DNA from: Comamonadaceae bacterium CG12_big_fil_rev_8_21_14_0_65_59_15
GTDB taxonomy: Bacteria; Pseudomonadota; Gammaproteobacteria; Burkholderiales; Burkholderiaceae_C
Assembly: GCA_002786915.1 (NCBI GenBank)
Contig: PCUV01000103.1
Coordinates: 21,331-85,330, forward strand
Reading direction: 5' to 3'
DNA: 64,000 nucleotides
Positions 56,628-64,000 of the stretch are shown piece by piece. Made by a program: the position numbers and the translations under genes. The notes beneath the pieces were generated by a model. The model saw only the letters and a program-made list of their open reading frames with translations, did not search any database and was not told where the DNA came from. Numbering within the stretch: position 1 is the stretch's first letter; each line of letters starts with the position of its first letter.

Positions 56628-58442
56628 TCAATCCGCTTTGACCAGGTCAGCGTTGCGCAGACGGATATGCAACTCGCGCAATTGCTTCTCATCAACCAGC
56701 GACGGTGCCTGCGTCAGCAAACACTGGGCACGCTGGGTCTTGGGGAAAGCGATCACGTCGCGGATCGACTCGGCGCCGGTCATCAGCGTGATGATGCGGT
56801 CCAGGCCAAACGCCAGCCCGCCGTGCGGCGGCGCACCGTATTGCAAGGCGTCGAGCAAAAAGCCAAACTTGATCTGCGCTTCTTCGGGGGAAATCTTGAG
56901 TGCATCGAACACTTTCTTCTGCACATCGGCGCGGTGGATACGCACCGAACCGCCGCCCATTTCCCAGCCGTTGAGCACCATGTCGTAGCCCTTGGAAATG
57001 CAGTTGCCCGGGTCCGTGACCATCAAATCTTCATGGCCGTCCTTGGGCGCGGTAAACGGGTGATGCACCGCCATCCAGCGATCGGATTCGTCGTCGTATT
57101 CAAACATCGGGAAATCCACCACCCACAGCGGTGCCCAGCGGTCTTCAAACAGACCGTTCTTTTTGCCAAATTCGCTGTGCCCGACCTTGATGCGCAAGGC
57201 ACCGATAGCGTCGTTGACGATCTTTTCCTTGTCGGCACCAAAAAACAGCAAATCGCCGTCTTGCGCGCCGCTGCGCCGGAGGATTTCGGCCAGTGCGGCG
57301 TCGTGCAGGTTTTTGACAATCGGGCTTTGCAAGCCCTCACGCCCTTTGGACGCGTCGTTCACCTTGATCCAGGCCAGGCCCTTGGCACCATAAATCTTGA
57401 CAAACTCACCGTAGTTGTCGATCTCACCGCGCGTCATGCCGTGACCCTCTTTACCGCCACCTGGCACGCGCAGCGCCACCACGCGTCCGCCCTTCATGTT
57501 GGCGGCACCAGAGAACACCTTGAAGTCAACGTCTTTCATGACGTCCGTCAGCTCGGTAAATTCAAGCTTGACGCGCAAGTCGGGCTTGTCGGAGCCAAAG
57601 CGGTGCGTAGCCTCCTGGTACGTCATGACCGGAAATTCGCCCAGATCCACGCCCAGCGTGTTCTGGAATACGGTTTTGATCATCTCCTGGAACATGGCGC
57701 GAATGTCTTCTTCGGTCATGAACGAGGTTTCAATATCGATCTGCGTGAACTCAGGCTGACGGTCCGCACGCAAGTCTTCGTCGCGAAAGCACTTGGTGAT
57801 CTGGTAATAGCGGTCAAAGCCGGCCACCATCAGCAACTGCTTGAACAATTGCGGGCTTTGCGGCAAGGCAAAAAAGTGACCGTCGTGCACGCGGCTGGGC
57901 ACCAGGTAATCGCGTGCACCTTCGGGCGTGCTCTTGGTGAGCATCGGGGTTTCGATGTCGACAAAACCGTGGCCATCCAGGAACTTGCGCACTTCCATGC
58001 TCACGCGGTAGCGCAGCATCAGGTTGTTTTGCATGTACGGGCGGCGCAAATCCAGCACACGGTGCGTCAGGCGGGTGGTCTCGGAAAGGTTTTCTTCGTC
58101 CAACTGGAACGGGGGCGTGACCGACGGGTTGAGCACAATCAGTTCATGGCACAAGACTTCGATCTTGCCGCTCTTGAGACTTTCATTGACCGTGCCTTCG
58201 GGTCGCGGCCGCACCAGGCCCTTGACCTGAATACAAAACTCATTGCGCAAGTCTTCGGCCACCTTGAACATCTCCGCACGATCCGGGTCACACACCACCT
58301 GCACATAACCTTCGCGGTCGCGCACATCGACAAAGATGACGCCACCATGGTCGCGCCGACGGTTGACCCAGCCACACAGTGTTACCGACTGTCCGAGCAA
58401 AGCCTCGGTTACCAAACCACAATAATGAGAACGCATTGCCAT
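56628..58442 (-). CDS. aspS: aspartate--tRNA ligase
   Basis: About 604 residues, bacterial-type AspRS. Anticodon-binding OB fold at 1-115 with [20 protein letters not shown]; class II motifs 1-3 including [41 protein letters not shown], and [15 protein letters not shown]. The His after RRRD is the residue linked in Pseudomonas to relaxed (non-discriminating) charging of tRNA-Asn, so a GatCAB amidotransferase should exist elsewhere. Start at MAM or MRS (58436). Confidence 0.95.
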   Translation of the reverse strand: MAMRSHYCGLVTEALLGQSVTLCGWVNRRRDHGGVIFVDVRDREGYVQVVCDPDRAEMFKVAEDLRNEFCIQVKGLVRPRPEGTVNESLKSGKIEVLCHELIVLNPSVTPPFQLDEENLSETTRLTHRVLDLRRPYMQNNLMLRYRVSMEVRKFLDGHGFVDIETPMLTKSTPEGARDYLVPSRVHDGHFFALPQSPQLFKQLLMVAGFDRYYQITKCFRDEDLRADRQPEFTQIDIETSFMTEEDIRAMFQEMIKTVFQNTLGVDLGEFPVMTYQEATHRFGSDKPDLRVKLEFTELTDVMKDVDFKVFSGAANMKGGRVVALRVPGGGKEGHGMTRGEIDNYGEFVKIYGAKGLAWIKVNDASKGREGLQSPIVKNLHDAALAEILRRSGAQDGDLLFFGADKEKIVNDAIGALRIKVGHSEFGKKNGLFEDRWAPLWVVDFPMFEYDDESDRWMAVHHPFTAPKDGHEDLMVTDPGNCISKGYDMVLNGWEMGGGSVRIHRADVQKKVFDALKISPEEAQIKFGFLLDALQYGAPPHGGLAFGLDRIITLMTGAESIRDVIAFPKTQRAQCLLTQAPSLVDEKQLRELHIRLRNADLVKAD

Positions 58443-58490
58443 AAAACTACTTTCCTTGGCTGCCATCCAGGGCAGCAGAGTTGTCAAAAA

Positions 58491-59135
58491 TCAGCGCGCA
58501 ATCGCACCCGCACTCGGTGCCACCGACCCCATGGAGATCACATACGTCAGCGCTTCGTCAACGCTCATTTTTAATTCGATAACGTCACGACGCGGCAGCA
58601 ACAAGAAAAACCCGCTGGTCGGGTTGGGGGTGGTCGGCACATATACGCTGATGTAATCGTCGGCCAGATGCGTTGCCACCTCACCAGCAGGTGTGCCGGT
58701 CTGAAACGCAATCGTCCAAGCACCTGCGCGCGGGTACTGCACCAGCAGAGCGGTTCGAAACGCATTGCCGTTGCTGGAAAACAGCGTGTCAGAAACCTTT
58801 TTGACGCTGTTGTAAATGGTGCGAAACACCGGAATATGGGTAAACAACCGGTCCCACTGCGCCAACCACCAGCGCCCGGCCACATTCGAGACCAGCGAAC
58901 CGGTTACCAGCAAGCCAGCAAAAACCAGCACCACACCCAAGCCGGGAATATGCTTGAATTGCTCAAGCAGGTTGGCCAATGCATCTGGCATCACCGCCTG
59001 CACACCCGACAGCATCGCAACAAAAATGCCGTCGAGCAAACCCACAAGCCACAGCAGCACCCAGATCGTGATCGCCAGCGGCAACCACACCAGCAGCCCG
59101 GTCAGCAAGTACTTTTTAAGATGTGCAGTGGTCAT
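58491..59135 (-). CDS. DUF502 family membrane protein
   Basis: About 214 residues. Two spans at ~10-35 (LLTGLLVWLPLAITIWVLLWLVG) and ~65-90 (GVVLVFAGLLVTGSLVSNVAG), then IPVFRTIYNSVKKVSDTLF and a soluble part ending YVPTTPNPTSGFFLLLP. DUF502 proteins are conserved and of unknown function. The start MTTAHLKKYLLTG is chosen by family. Between FmdB-like gene and aspS. Confidence 0.85.
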   Translation of the reverse strand: MTTAHLKKYLLTGLLVWLPLAITIWVLLWLVGLLDGIFVAMLSGVQAVMPDALANLLEQFKHIPGLGVVLVFAGLLVTGSLVSNVAGRWWLAQWDRLFTHIPVFRTIYNSVKKVSDTLFSSNGNAFRTALLVQYPRAGAWTIAFQTGTPAGEVATHLADDYISVYVPTTPNPTSGFFLLLPRRDVIELKMSVDEALTYVISMGSVAPSAGAIAR

Positions 59136-59145
59136 GACAACCCGT

Positions 59146-59457
59146 TCAGGAGTGACAAGCACAACCCGCGCCACAGCCGGCAGCAGGTGCGGCGGCATCA
59201 GGCTTCTTGGACGTCTCGGTGGTCGCAGGGGTTGCCTCGTCGGCCTTGGGGGCTACGGCGGTGCTGGAACCGCTGCCGCCCTTGAAGTCGGTGGCATACC
59301 AGCCCGAGCCCTTGAGCTGAAAACCGGCAGCCGTGAGCTGTTTGGTAAAGGCAGACTGGCCACACTGCGGACAATCGGTCAACACCGGGTCCGAGATTTT
59401 TTGCAAAACATCTTTGGCAAATCCACAGGACCCGCACTTGTAGGCGTAAATCGGCAT
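59146..59457 (-). CDS. FmdB family zinc-ribbon protein
   Basis: 103 residues. N-terminal zinc ribbon MPIYAYKCGSCGFAKDVLQK with second CxxC in DCPQCGQ (about residue 30), GWYATDF near residue 55, then an Ala/Thr/Lys-rich linker and a C-terminal cysteine cluster CGAGCACHS. Small regulator-like protein; function unknown. Ten bases upstream of the DUF502 start. Confidence 0.87.
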   Translation of the reverse strand: MPIYAYKCGSCGFAKDVLQKISDPVLTDCPQCGQSAFTKQLTAAGFQLKGSGWYATDFKGGSGSSTAVAPKADEATPATTETSKKPDAAAPAAGCGAGCACHS

Positions 59458-59508
59458 GATGTCAGAGCTCCGAGCAGGCGTTGCAAAGCCGATGATTATA
59501 AAGTCGCG

Positions 59509-61074
59509 TCAAAAAAGCCGGACCCGGATCATGATCTGCATCGCCAGCAGACCCAACACAAAGCCAACGCCGCCATAAACAATGGCCGACAGCAGACGAT
59601 TGGTCCGTTTCTGCTCAATCAACAGCGCTTGCAATTCTTTGCTGTGGTCTCGGCCACGCGTTTGCAAAAAATCAAATAACAAACGTGGCAATTCCGGCAA
59701 CATCTTGGCGTAGCGGGGTCCCTCGTTGCGCAATTGATCGATCAGTTTCTTTGGACCGATCTGGTTGACCATCCATTTTTCAAGAAACGGCTTGGCGGTG
59801 TTCCACAGGTCCAGTTCGGGGTCAAGCTGGCGGCCAAGACCCTCAATGTTGAGCAAGGTCTTTTGCAACAGCACCAACTGGGGCTGAATCTCGACCTGAA
59901 ACCGGCGCGAGGTCTGAAACAACCGCATCAGTAACAGACCAAGAGAGATTTCCTTCAGCGGTCGATCAAAATACGGTTCACACACCGAACGGATGGCCGA
60001 TTCAAGCTCATCCACGCGCGTGGTCTTGGGTACCCAGCCCGATTCAATGTGCAACTCGGCCACACGCTTGTAATCACGCCGGAAAAACGCCGTGAAGTTC
60101 TGCGCCAGGTATTCCTTGTCCACCTCAGTCAAGGTGCCGATGATGCCGAAATCCAGCGAGATATAGCGACCGAAAGTCTCTGGCTGGATGCTGACCTGAA
60201 TATTGCCCGGATGCATATCCGCGTGGAAAAACCCGTCACGAAACACCTGGGTAAAAAAGATCGTCACGCCGTCGCGCGCCAGTTTGGGGATGTCCACCCC
60301 GGCGGCACGCAAGCGCTCCACCTGATTGATGGGCACGCCGGTCATGCGCTCCATCACCATCACATTGGGCAGGCAGTAGTCCCAGAACATCTCCGGGATC
60401 AGCACCAGCTCAAGATCGGCCATGTTGCGGCGCAACTGCGCTGCGCTGGAGGCTTCACGCACCAGGTCGAGCTCGTCGTGCAGGTATTTGTCAAATTCCG
60501 CCACCACTTCGCGCGGCTTCAAACGCTTGCCGTCGGCCGACAGCCCGTCCACCCAGCCAGCCATCATGCGCATCAGGTCCAGGTCTTTGTCGATCACGGT
60601 TGCCATGCCGGGGCGCAGCACCTTCACGGCCACATCGCGCTGGCGACCATCGCGGCCCTTGAGCACGGCAAAGTGCACCTGTGCAATCGACGCACTGGCC
60701 ACCGGCTGGCGCTCGAACGACACAAAAATGTCTTCGATCTTCCGCTTGAACGCCTTTTCGATGATGTCAACCGCCACGTCGCTCGGGAACGGCGGCACCT
60801 GGTCTTGCAGCAACGCCAGCTCGTCTGAAATATCGGGCGGCAACAGGTCGCGGCGGGTGGAAAGCACCTGCCCAAACTTGACAAAAATGGGGCCCAAGTC
60901 TTCCAGTGCCTGGCGAATACGTTGGCCGCGCGGCGCCTGCAAGTTGCGGCCCACCGACACAATGCGCGCCAGCCGCAGCAGCAGGCGGCTCTTGAAGCTG
61001 GTCAGGACAAGTTCATCCAGCCCATGACGCAGCAGCACCCAGACAATGAAAATACCCCGAAAAAGACGTGTCAT
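59509..61074 (-). CDS. ubiB: UbiB family atypical kinase (ubiquinone biosynthesis)
   Basis: 521 residues of ABC1/ADCK family. KxGQ motif in [17 protein letters not shown] near residue 65, Lys/Glu ATP-binding region, [10 protein letters not shown] and DFGIIGTL (metal-binding) near residues 290-320, and two C-terminal membrane spans ending in QIMIRVRLF. Supports ubiquinone synthesis, probably by lipid handling. Overlaps ubiJ by one base-triplet region (ATGA). Confidence 0.94.
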   Translation of the reverse strand: MTRLFRGIFIVWVLLRHGLDELVLTSFKSRLLLRLARIVSVGRNLQAPRGQRIRQALEDLGPIFVKFGQVLSTRRDLLPPDISDELALLQDQVPPFPSDVAVDIIEKAFKRKIEDIFVSFERQPVASASIAQVHFAVLKGRDGRQRDVAVKVLRPGMATVIDKDLDLMRMMAGWVDGLSADGKRLKPREVVAEFDKYLHDELDLVREASSAAQLRRNMADLELVLIPEMFWDYCLPNVMVMERMTGVPINQVERLRAAGVDIPKLARDGVTIFFTQVFRDGFFHADMHPGNIQVSIQPETFGRYISLDFGIIGTLTEVDKEYLAQNFTAFFRRDYKRVAELHIESGWVPKTTRVDELESAIRSVCEPYFDRPLKEISLGLLLMRLFQTSRRFQVEIQPQLVLLQKTLLNIEGLGRQLDPELDLWNTAKPFLEKWMVNQIGPKKLIDQLRNEGPRYAKMLPELPRLLFDFLQTRGRDHSKELQALLIEQKRTNRLLSAIVYGGVGFVLGLLAMQIMIRVRLF

Positions 61075-61622
61075 CAGACGCTTTTACCCGGCACCAGAGC
61101 CGATACCTTGGCGACGAATTGCCGCAGTCCGGCAACTGCCGTGCTGGCCATCTGCCCCAAGGTATGCGCAGGCACATCACCGATGACGCGCGCCAGGTCT
61201 TCTTCAAGGTCCCAGCGCACGTGCTCGGTCAGCCAGCTCACCTCTGCGGCCAATTGCACGTCACCGGCAATGCGCACGGCGGGCTTGTCGCCTTTCAGGA
61301 CACCCTGCGCCAACGCAACGGGAGACGTTTCGGTCACCGTCAGCGTCAGGTCGGGCGCACGCTCAGGAGACGCCAGGTCGAGCAGACCAGCCGGTGTGGC
61401 CTGCAGCTTGAACGACAGTGTGCGCCATTGCACCTGCATCACCTGGCCCTGGTGGCGGGCCAGGCGTTGCATGGCCTCAGGTTCCTGCATCAGCACGTGA
61501 TTCAGCAGCAACACGATGCGGTGTTGCAGCTCGGCGACCACCCAGCCGGGCGGTTGAAAATTGGGAAGCGGCAGCTTCTGCGCGAAGTCTTGCAGCAAAG
61601 AAAAAGGGGACTGTGTTGCCAT
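61074..61622 (-). CDS. ubiJ: ubiquinone biosynthesis accessory factor UbiJ (SCP2 domain)
   Basis: 182 residues with SCP2-like lipid-binding fold: [23 protein letters not shown], then [11 protein letters not shown] and [17 protein letters not shown]. UbiJ binds ubiquinone intermediates in the aerobic Ubi complex. Order Tim44 - ubiJ - ubiB is standard in this order of bacteria, with ubiE upstream; ubiE is missing because of the junction. Confidence 0.88.
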   Translation of the reverse strand: MATQSPFSLLQDFAQKLPLPNFQPPGWVVAELQHRIVLLLNHVLMQEPEAMQRLARHQGQVMQVQWRTLSFKLQATPAGLLDLASPERAPDLTLTVTETSPVALAQGVLKGDKPAVRIAGDVQLAAEVSWLTEHVRWDLEEDLARVIGDVPAHTLGQMASTAVAGLRQFVAKVSALVPGKSV

Positions 61623-61657
61623 AGCCCCCGATTATTCCTGAAATATCCGACCCAAAC

Positions 61658-62566
61658 TTATTGCAGCGCCTGTACCCCTGCAACCAGCCAGCCCGTGTTG
61701 CCGTTTTTGGGCTTGGTCATGTTCCAGACCTCGCGGAACGGACTGGCACCTGCCGACGGCTCCTCACGGATCATGCCGGAAAACTCCACACTGGCCATGT
61801 ATTCCTGGCCCAGGTCTTCAATACCCAGCAAGTGCGCGTCGATCATCACCACTTCGGTCATGTTCACCGGGCCACCGGTGTGCGACTCTCGATCGGCCAG
61901 CTGCGCCTGAATTTCCTTGAGCATGGTGTCGGTCATCATGACGCGCAGCGCCGCAATATCCGATTTGTCCCACGCCGCCTGCAGCGACACAAAATTGGCT
62001 TTTGCCGAGCGCAGAAACCCTTCAGAATCAAATCCTTCCGGCACACCCCAGGTTTGCGCACCCAGCAAGCCCGACCCGATCATCGAACCACCGCTGGGCG
62101 CAGCACCGGCGTCAAAAGCTGTGGTGGAACGCTCCCAAGGCCGCGCAGAAGCATCGTTGCCCACATTTTCCGGGCGATAACTGTGCGGCGTGGGCGGCGC
62201 AGAGGTAGCACCCGCTCCCTGGAAGGCAAACGGCGTGGCACGCGCTGCTGGCTCAGCCTGCTTGCGACGCATGAACCAGCCCACCGCAGCCATGGCCACC
62301 ATGGCCAGCAAAGCCACCATCAGCACCTGCCCCATGGCCCCGCCCAGCCCCAGCGAGCTGGCCAACCAGGCCAAGCCCAACCCAGCGGCCAGGCCACCCA
62401 ACATGGCGCCCCAAGGTTTTTTGGGCGCTGCGGCTGCTGCCGGGTTGCCAGGTGCTGGGGCGGCACCTGCCTTGGCGGGTGCAGTAGGCGCTATTGGCGC
62501 CGCCTGGCGCTGCGTGACATTGCTGGACTGCTGCCCAAACGACCTGCCACCGCCAAAGCGCTTGCT
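61658..62566 (-). pseudogene. Tim44-domain protein, 5' end cut off at a junction
   Basis: Visible part (about 302 residues) starts KRFGGGRSFGQQSSN, the region just after the signal peptide in relatives, then an Ala/Pro-rich linker, two short hydrophobic spans (LGGLAAGLGLAWLASSLGLG, VLMVALLAMVAMAAVGWFM) and a Tim44-like domain from about residue 150 (GFDSEGFLRSAKANFVSLQAAWD, MLKEIQAQ, FREVWNMTK). Upstream of Lys the frame meets TGA within two codons and the sequence changes character, so start codon and signal peptide are absent. Probably intact in the real genome. Confidence 0.8.
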
Positions 62567-62570
62567 TCAG
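62560..62570. other. probable chimeric assembly junction
   Basis: Left of this point gene content and order are ordinary Comamonadaceae; right of it codon use and gene content differ and a conserved gene is broken exactly here. Both sides read AAGCG/GCTT, so a short shared stretch could have joined two contigs. Confidence 0.6.
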
Positions 62571-62808
62571 GAAAGAAAACGGCGAATTCCGCGCGGACGC
62601 ATTCGCGCACCGACAGCCTTGCCGCGAGCGCGGGGACTTTCCCCGCATTAGCCGCGACCAGCAGGCGGTCCTCGGCGATTTCTTTGGTACTCGAGGTCGC
62701 GATATCCCACTCGGTCTTAGACATTTTGCCCAAGCGCTCGGAACTCCTTTCGATTCCGACTTCCAGGAGGCCGATCAGGCGTTGTTTGGCTTCGGTTGAT
62801 AAGCTCAT
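62566..62808 (-). CDS. unknown protein, 3' end missing (foreign segment)
   Basis: About 81 residues from MSLSTEAKQRLIGLLEVG to FFPEASA, cut at the junction. Soluble, mixed helix. The first half (LLEVGIERSSERLGKMSKTEW) faintly recalls CheC/CheX-type domains, but not enough to name. Divergent from the PDH gene with 112 bp between. Confidence 0.45.
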
Positions 62809-62920
62809 ACTCGATTCGGGGCCCATACTTATATCACATGCCGCTGCTTGATTCAAAGGGCTGAAAATAGGACAATTTGCCGTAGTCAAGTCGGCTTCAC
62901 CCCTTGATAGGAGTCCCGTC

Positions 62921-64000
62921 ATGGCCTTAACCATAATAGCCGAACACAAAACGGAGCGCCTGGAAATACTGAGTCCGGACGGACAAGTAGACGCCGCCCT
63001 CTTGCCCGATATCTCCAGGGAAAAGCTGCTGGAACTCTACACCAAGATGGTGCAAATCCGCGTCTTTGACGAGCGCGCGTTAAAACTTCAGCGCCAGGGC
63101 CGCCTCGGAACATATCCGCAGATTTTAGGGCAAGAGGCCACCCAGATCGTCCCCGCGTGCTGCCTGCGAAAAGACGATTGGCTCGTGCCGACCTACCGCG
63201 GACAAGGCGCCTATTTCGCCCGCGGAATGAAGCTTCGCTACAATCTGCTTTACTGGGGCGGAGATGACCGAGGCGTGAATTATCCGCCCGAGAATAACGA
63301 CTTAATCTTCGCCATACCGGTCGGCTCCCATATGACTCAAGCCGCCGGGCTCGCCTGGGGACAAAAGCTTCAAGGTAAAGACTCCGTCTCCTTATGCTGG
63401 CTGGGAGACGGCGCCTCGTCAAAAGGCGATTTTCACGAAGCCATGACTTTCGCCGGCGTTTACAAACTCGGCCTGATCATGCTCATAGAAAACAATCATT
63501 GGGCCATTTCCAATCCGCGCGAAGATCAATGCGCCGCAGTCTCTTTAGCCCAGAAGGCCCACGGCTACGGCGCCCACGGCATTCAGGTCGACGGCAACGA
63601 CGCTCTTGCGGTCTACAAGGCGGTCTCCGAAGCCGTTGCGCGAGGGCGAAAGGGTCAGCCCAGCGTGGTCGAATGCGTCACCTACCGCATGGGACACCAC
63701 ACGACCGCCGACGACGCCACCCGCTATCGGACAAATGAGGAAGTAGAAAGCTGGAAAGCAAAAGACCCGATCAGCCGGATGCGCGGCTTCATGCTCAAAG
63801 AAGGTCATCTCTCGCAGGAAGACGTGGACCGCATTCAGAAGGAAGCCGAGGAATTGATTCAGTCGGAAATCAAGGAATACGAAAGCTTCGACAAGCCTAA
63901 TCCGCTCAACATGTTCGCCAACAATTACGCCGTCGCTCCCTGGCACCTCATAGAACAGAGAAAAGAACTCGAAGAGGTTCTTAAGGAAAAACAGTCGCGA
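62921..64000 (+). CDS. pdhA: pyruvate dehydrogenase E1 component, alpha subunit (runs off window)
   Basis: 360 codons to the window end with no stop. ThDP-dependent alpha subunit of the two-subunit (alpha2beta2) 2-oxoacid dehydrogenase. Motifs: RVFDERALKLQRQGRLGTY near residue 40, VPTYRGQGAY, ThDP/Mg motif LGDGASSKGDFHEAM followed by IENNHWAIS, and RMGHHTTADDATRY (phosphorylation-loop-like). TAGGAG precedes the ATG. Betaproteobacteria normally use the single-chain AceE, so this type plus the altered style argues for another organism. Confidence 0.9.
   Translation, partial: MALTIIAEHKTERLEILSPDGQVDAALLPDISREKLLELYTKMVQIRVFDERALKLQRQGRLGTYPQILGQEATQIVPACCLRKDDWLVPTYRGQGAYFARGMKLRYNLLYWGGDDRGVNYPPENNDLIFAIPVGSHMTQAAGLAWGQKLQGKDSVSLCWLGDGASSKGDFHEAMTFAGVYKLGLIMLIENNHWAISNPREDQCAAVSLAQKAHGYGAHGIQVDGNDALAVYKAVSEAVARGRKGQPSVVECVTYRMGHHTTADDATRYRTNEEVESWKAKDPISRMRGFMLKEGHLSQEDVDRIQKEAEELIQSEIKEYESFDKPNPLNMFANNYAVAPWHLIEQRKELEEVLKEKQSR

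Noticed and set aside
56667..58574. 635-residue plus-strand open frame
   Set aside because: It is the antisense shadow of aspS; composition is His/Gln/Val-rich as expected from GC-rich codons read backwards.

Overview
The window reads as a chromosomal stretch of a Burkholderiales bacterium, most likely Comamonadaceae (Rhodoferax/Polaromonas-like). The reasons are high GC, the syntenic blocks ppa-FAH-nadE-glnB, gpmA/rhodanese-grxC-secB-gpsA and Tim44-ubiJ-ubiB, the DUF3619/DUF3106/RDD and DUF3460-scpA neighbourhoods, and a dispersed short repeat (core AGCTG-N3/4-GCGCTT) that I recognise from this family. No rRNA, tRNA, CRISPR array, phage or transposase gene was seen. The last 1.4 kb does not fit the rest. 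At about 62,566 a Tim44-domain gene is cut off in its signal peptide, and the following sequence carries a fragmentary unknown gene and a pyruvate dehydrogenase E1-alpha gene of different style. This is probably a metagenome assembly chimera.

Layout: 1-3.0 kb, branched-chain amino acid genes (ilvB-ilvH-ilvC, minus strand). 3.2-5.4 kb, a sigma factor with DUF3619, DUF3106 and RDD proteins. 5.4-9.0 kb, glnB, nadE, an FAH-family hydrolase and soluble pyrophosphatase, divergent from a membrane H+-pyrophosphatase (9.2-11.3 kb). 11.4-14.5 kb, molybdenum cofactor genes moaA-mobA-moeA. 14.7-15.8 kb, ribD. 16.0-35.2 kb, the accessory core described below. 35.2-40.7 kb, DUF3460, scpA, nadB, panB, panC and a TumE/TumA toxin-antitoxin pair. 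40.8-46.6 kb, a minus-strand run of a uracil-type permease, nadA, nadC, gpsA, secB, grxC and a rhodanese. 46.7-52 kb, gpmA, ctpA, moeB, a thermonuclease, a diguanylate cyclase and a MinD-like ATPase. 52-56.5 kb, DUF429, a BLUF photoreceptor, folE, a ClsB-like phospholipase D, an EEP nuclease and nudB. 56.6-62.6 kb, aspS, DUF502, an FmdB zinc ribbon, ubiB, ubiJ and the truncated Tim44 gene.

The most unusual part is 16-35 kb. Two complete six-gene operons encode paralogous membrane complexes built like group 4 [NiFe]-hydrogenases or complex I (HyfB, C, E, F, G, I types in the same order). They lie head to head and share a 222-bp intergenic region. Both large subunits have lost all four Cys ligands of the NiFe site (the first motif reads GRVSGDSTVA, the second DPSW), while both small subunits keep the [4Fe-4S] cysteines. 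There is no HyfA ferredoxin and no hyp maturation gene. They are therefore best called energy-converting hydrogenase-related (Ehr) complexes: probable ion pumps with an unknown redox partner. Just beyond one operon lie a 1,192-residue secreted RCC1/fibronectin-III/beta-propeller protein and then a collapsed third copy of the same operon, reduced to about 550 bp by internal deletions.

The housekeeping genes centre on cofactor supply: NAD (nadB, nadA, nadC, nadE), molybdopterin (moaA, mobA, moeA, moeB), pantothenate (panB, panC), folate (folE, nudB), riboflavin (ribD) and ubiquinone (ubiB, ubiJ). The two pyrophosphatases and the Ehr complexes suggest an organism that conserves energy carefully. 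The link from Mo cofactor to a formate-type partner for Ehr is speculation only.
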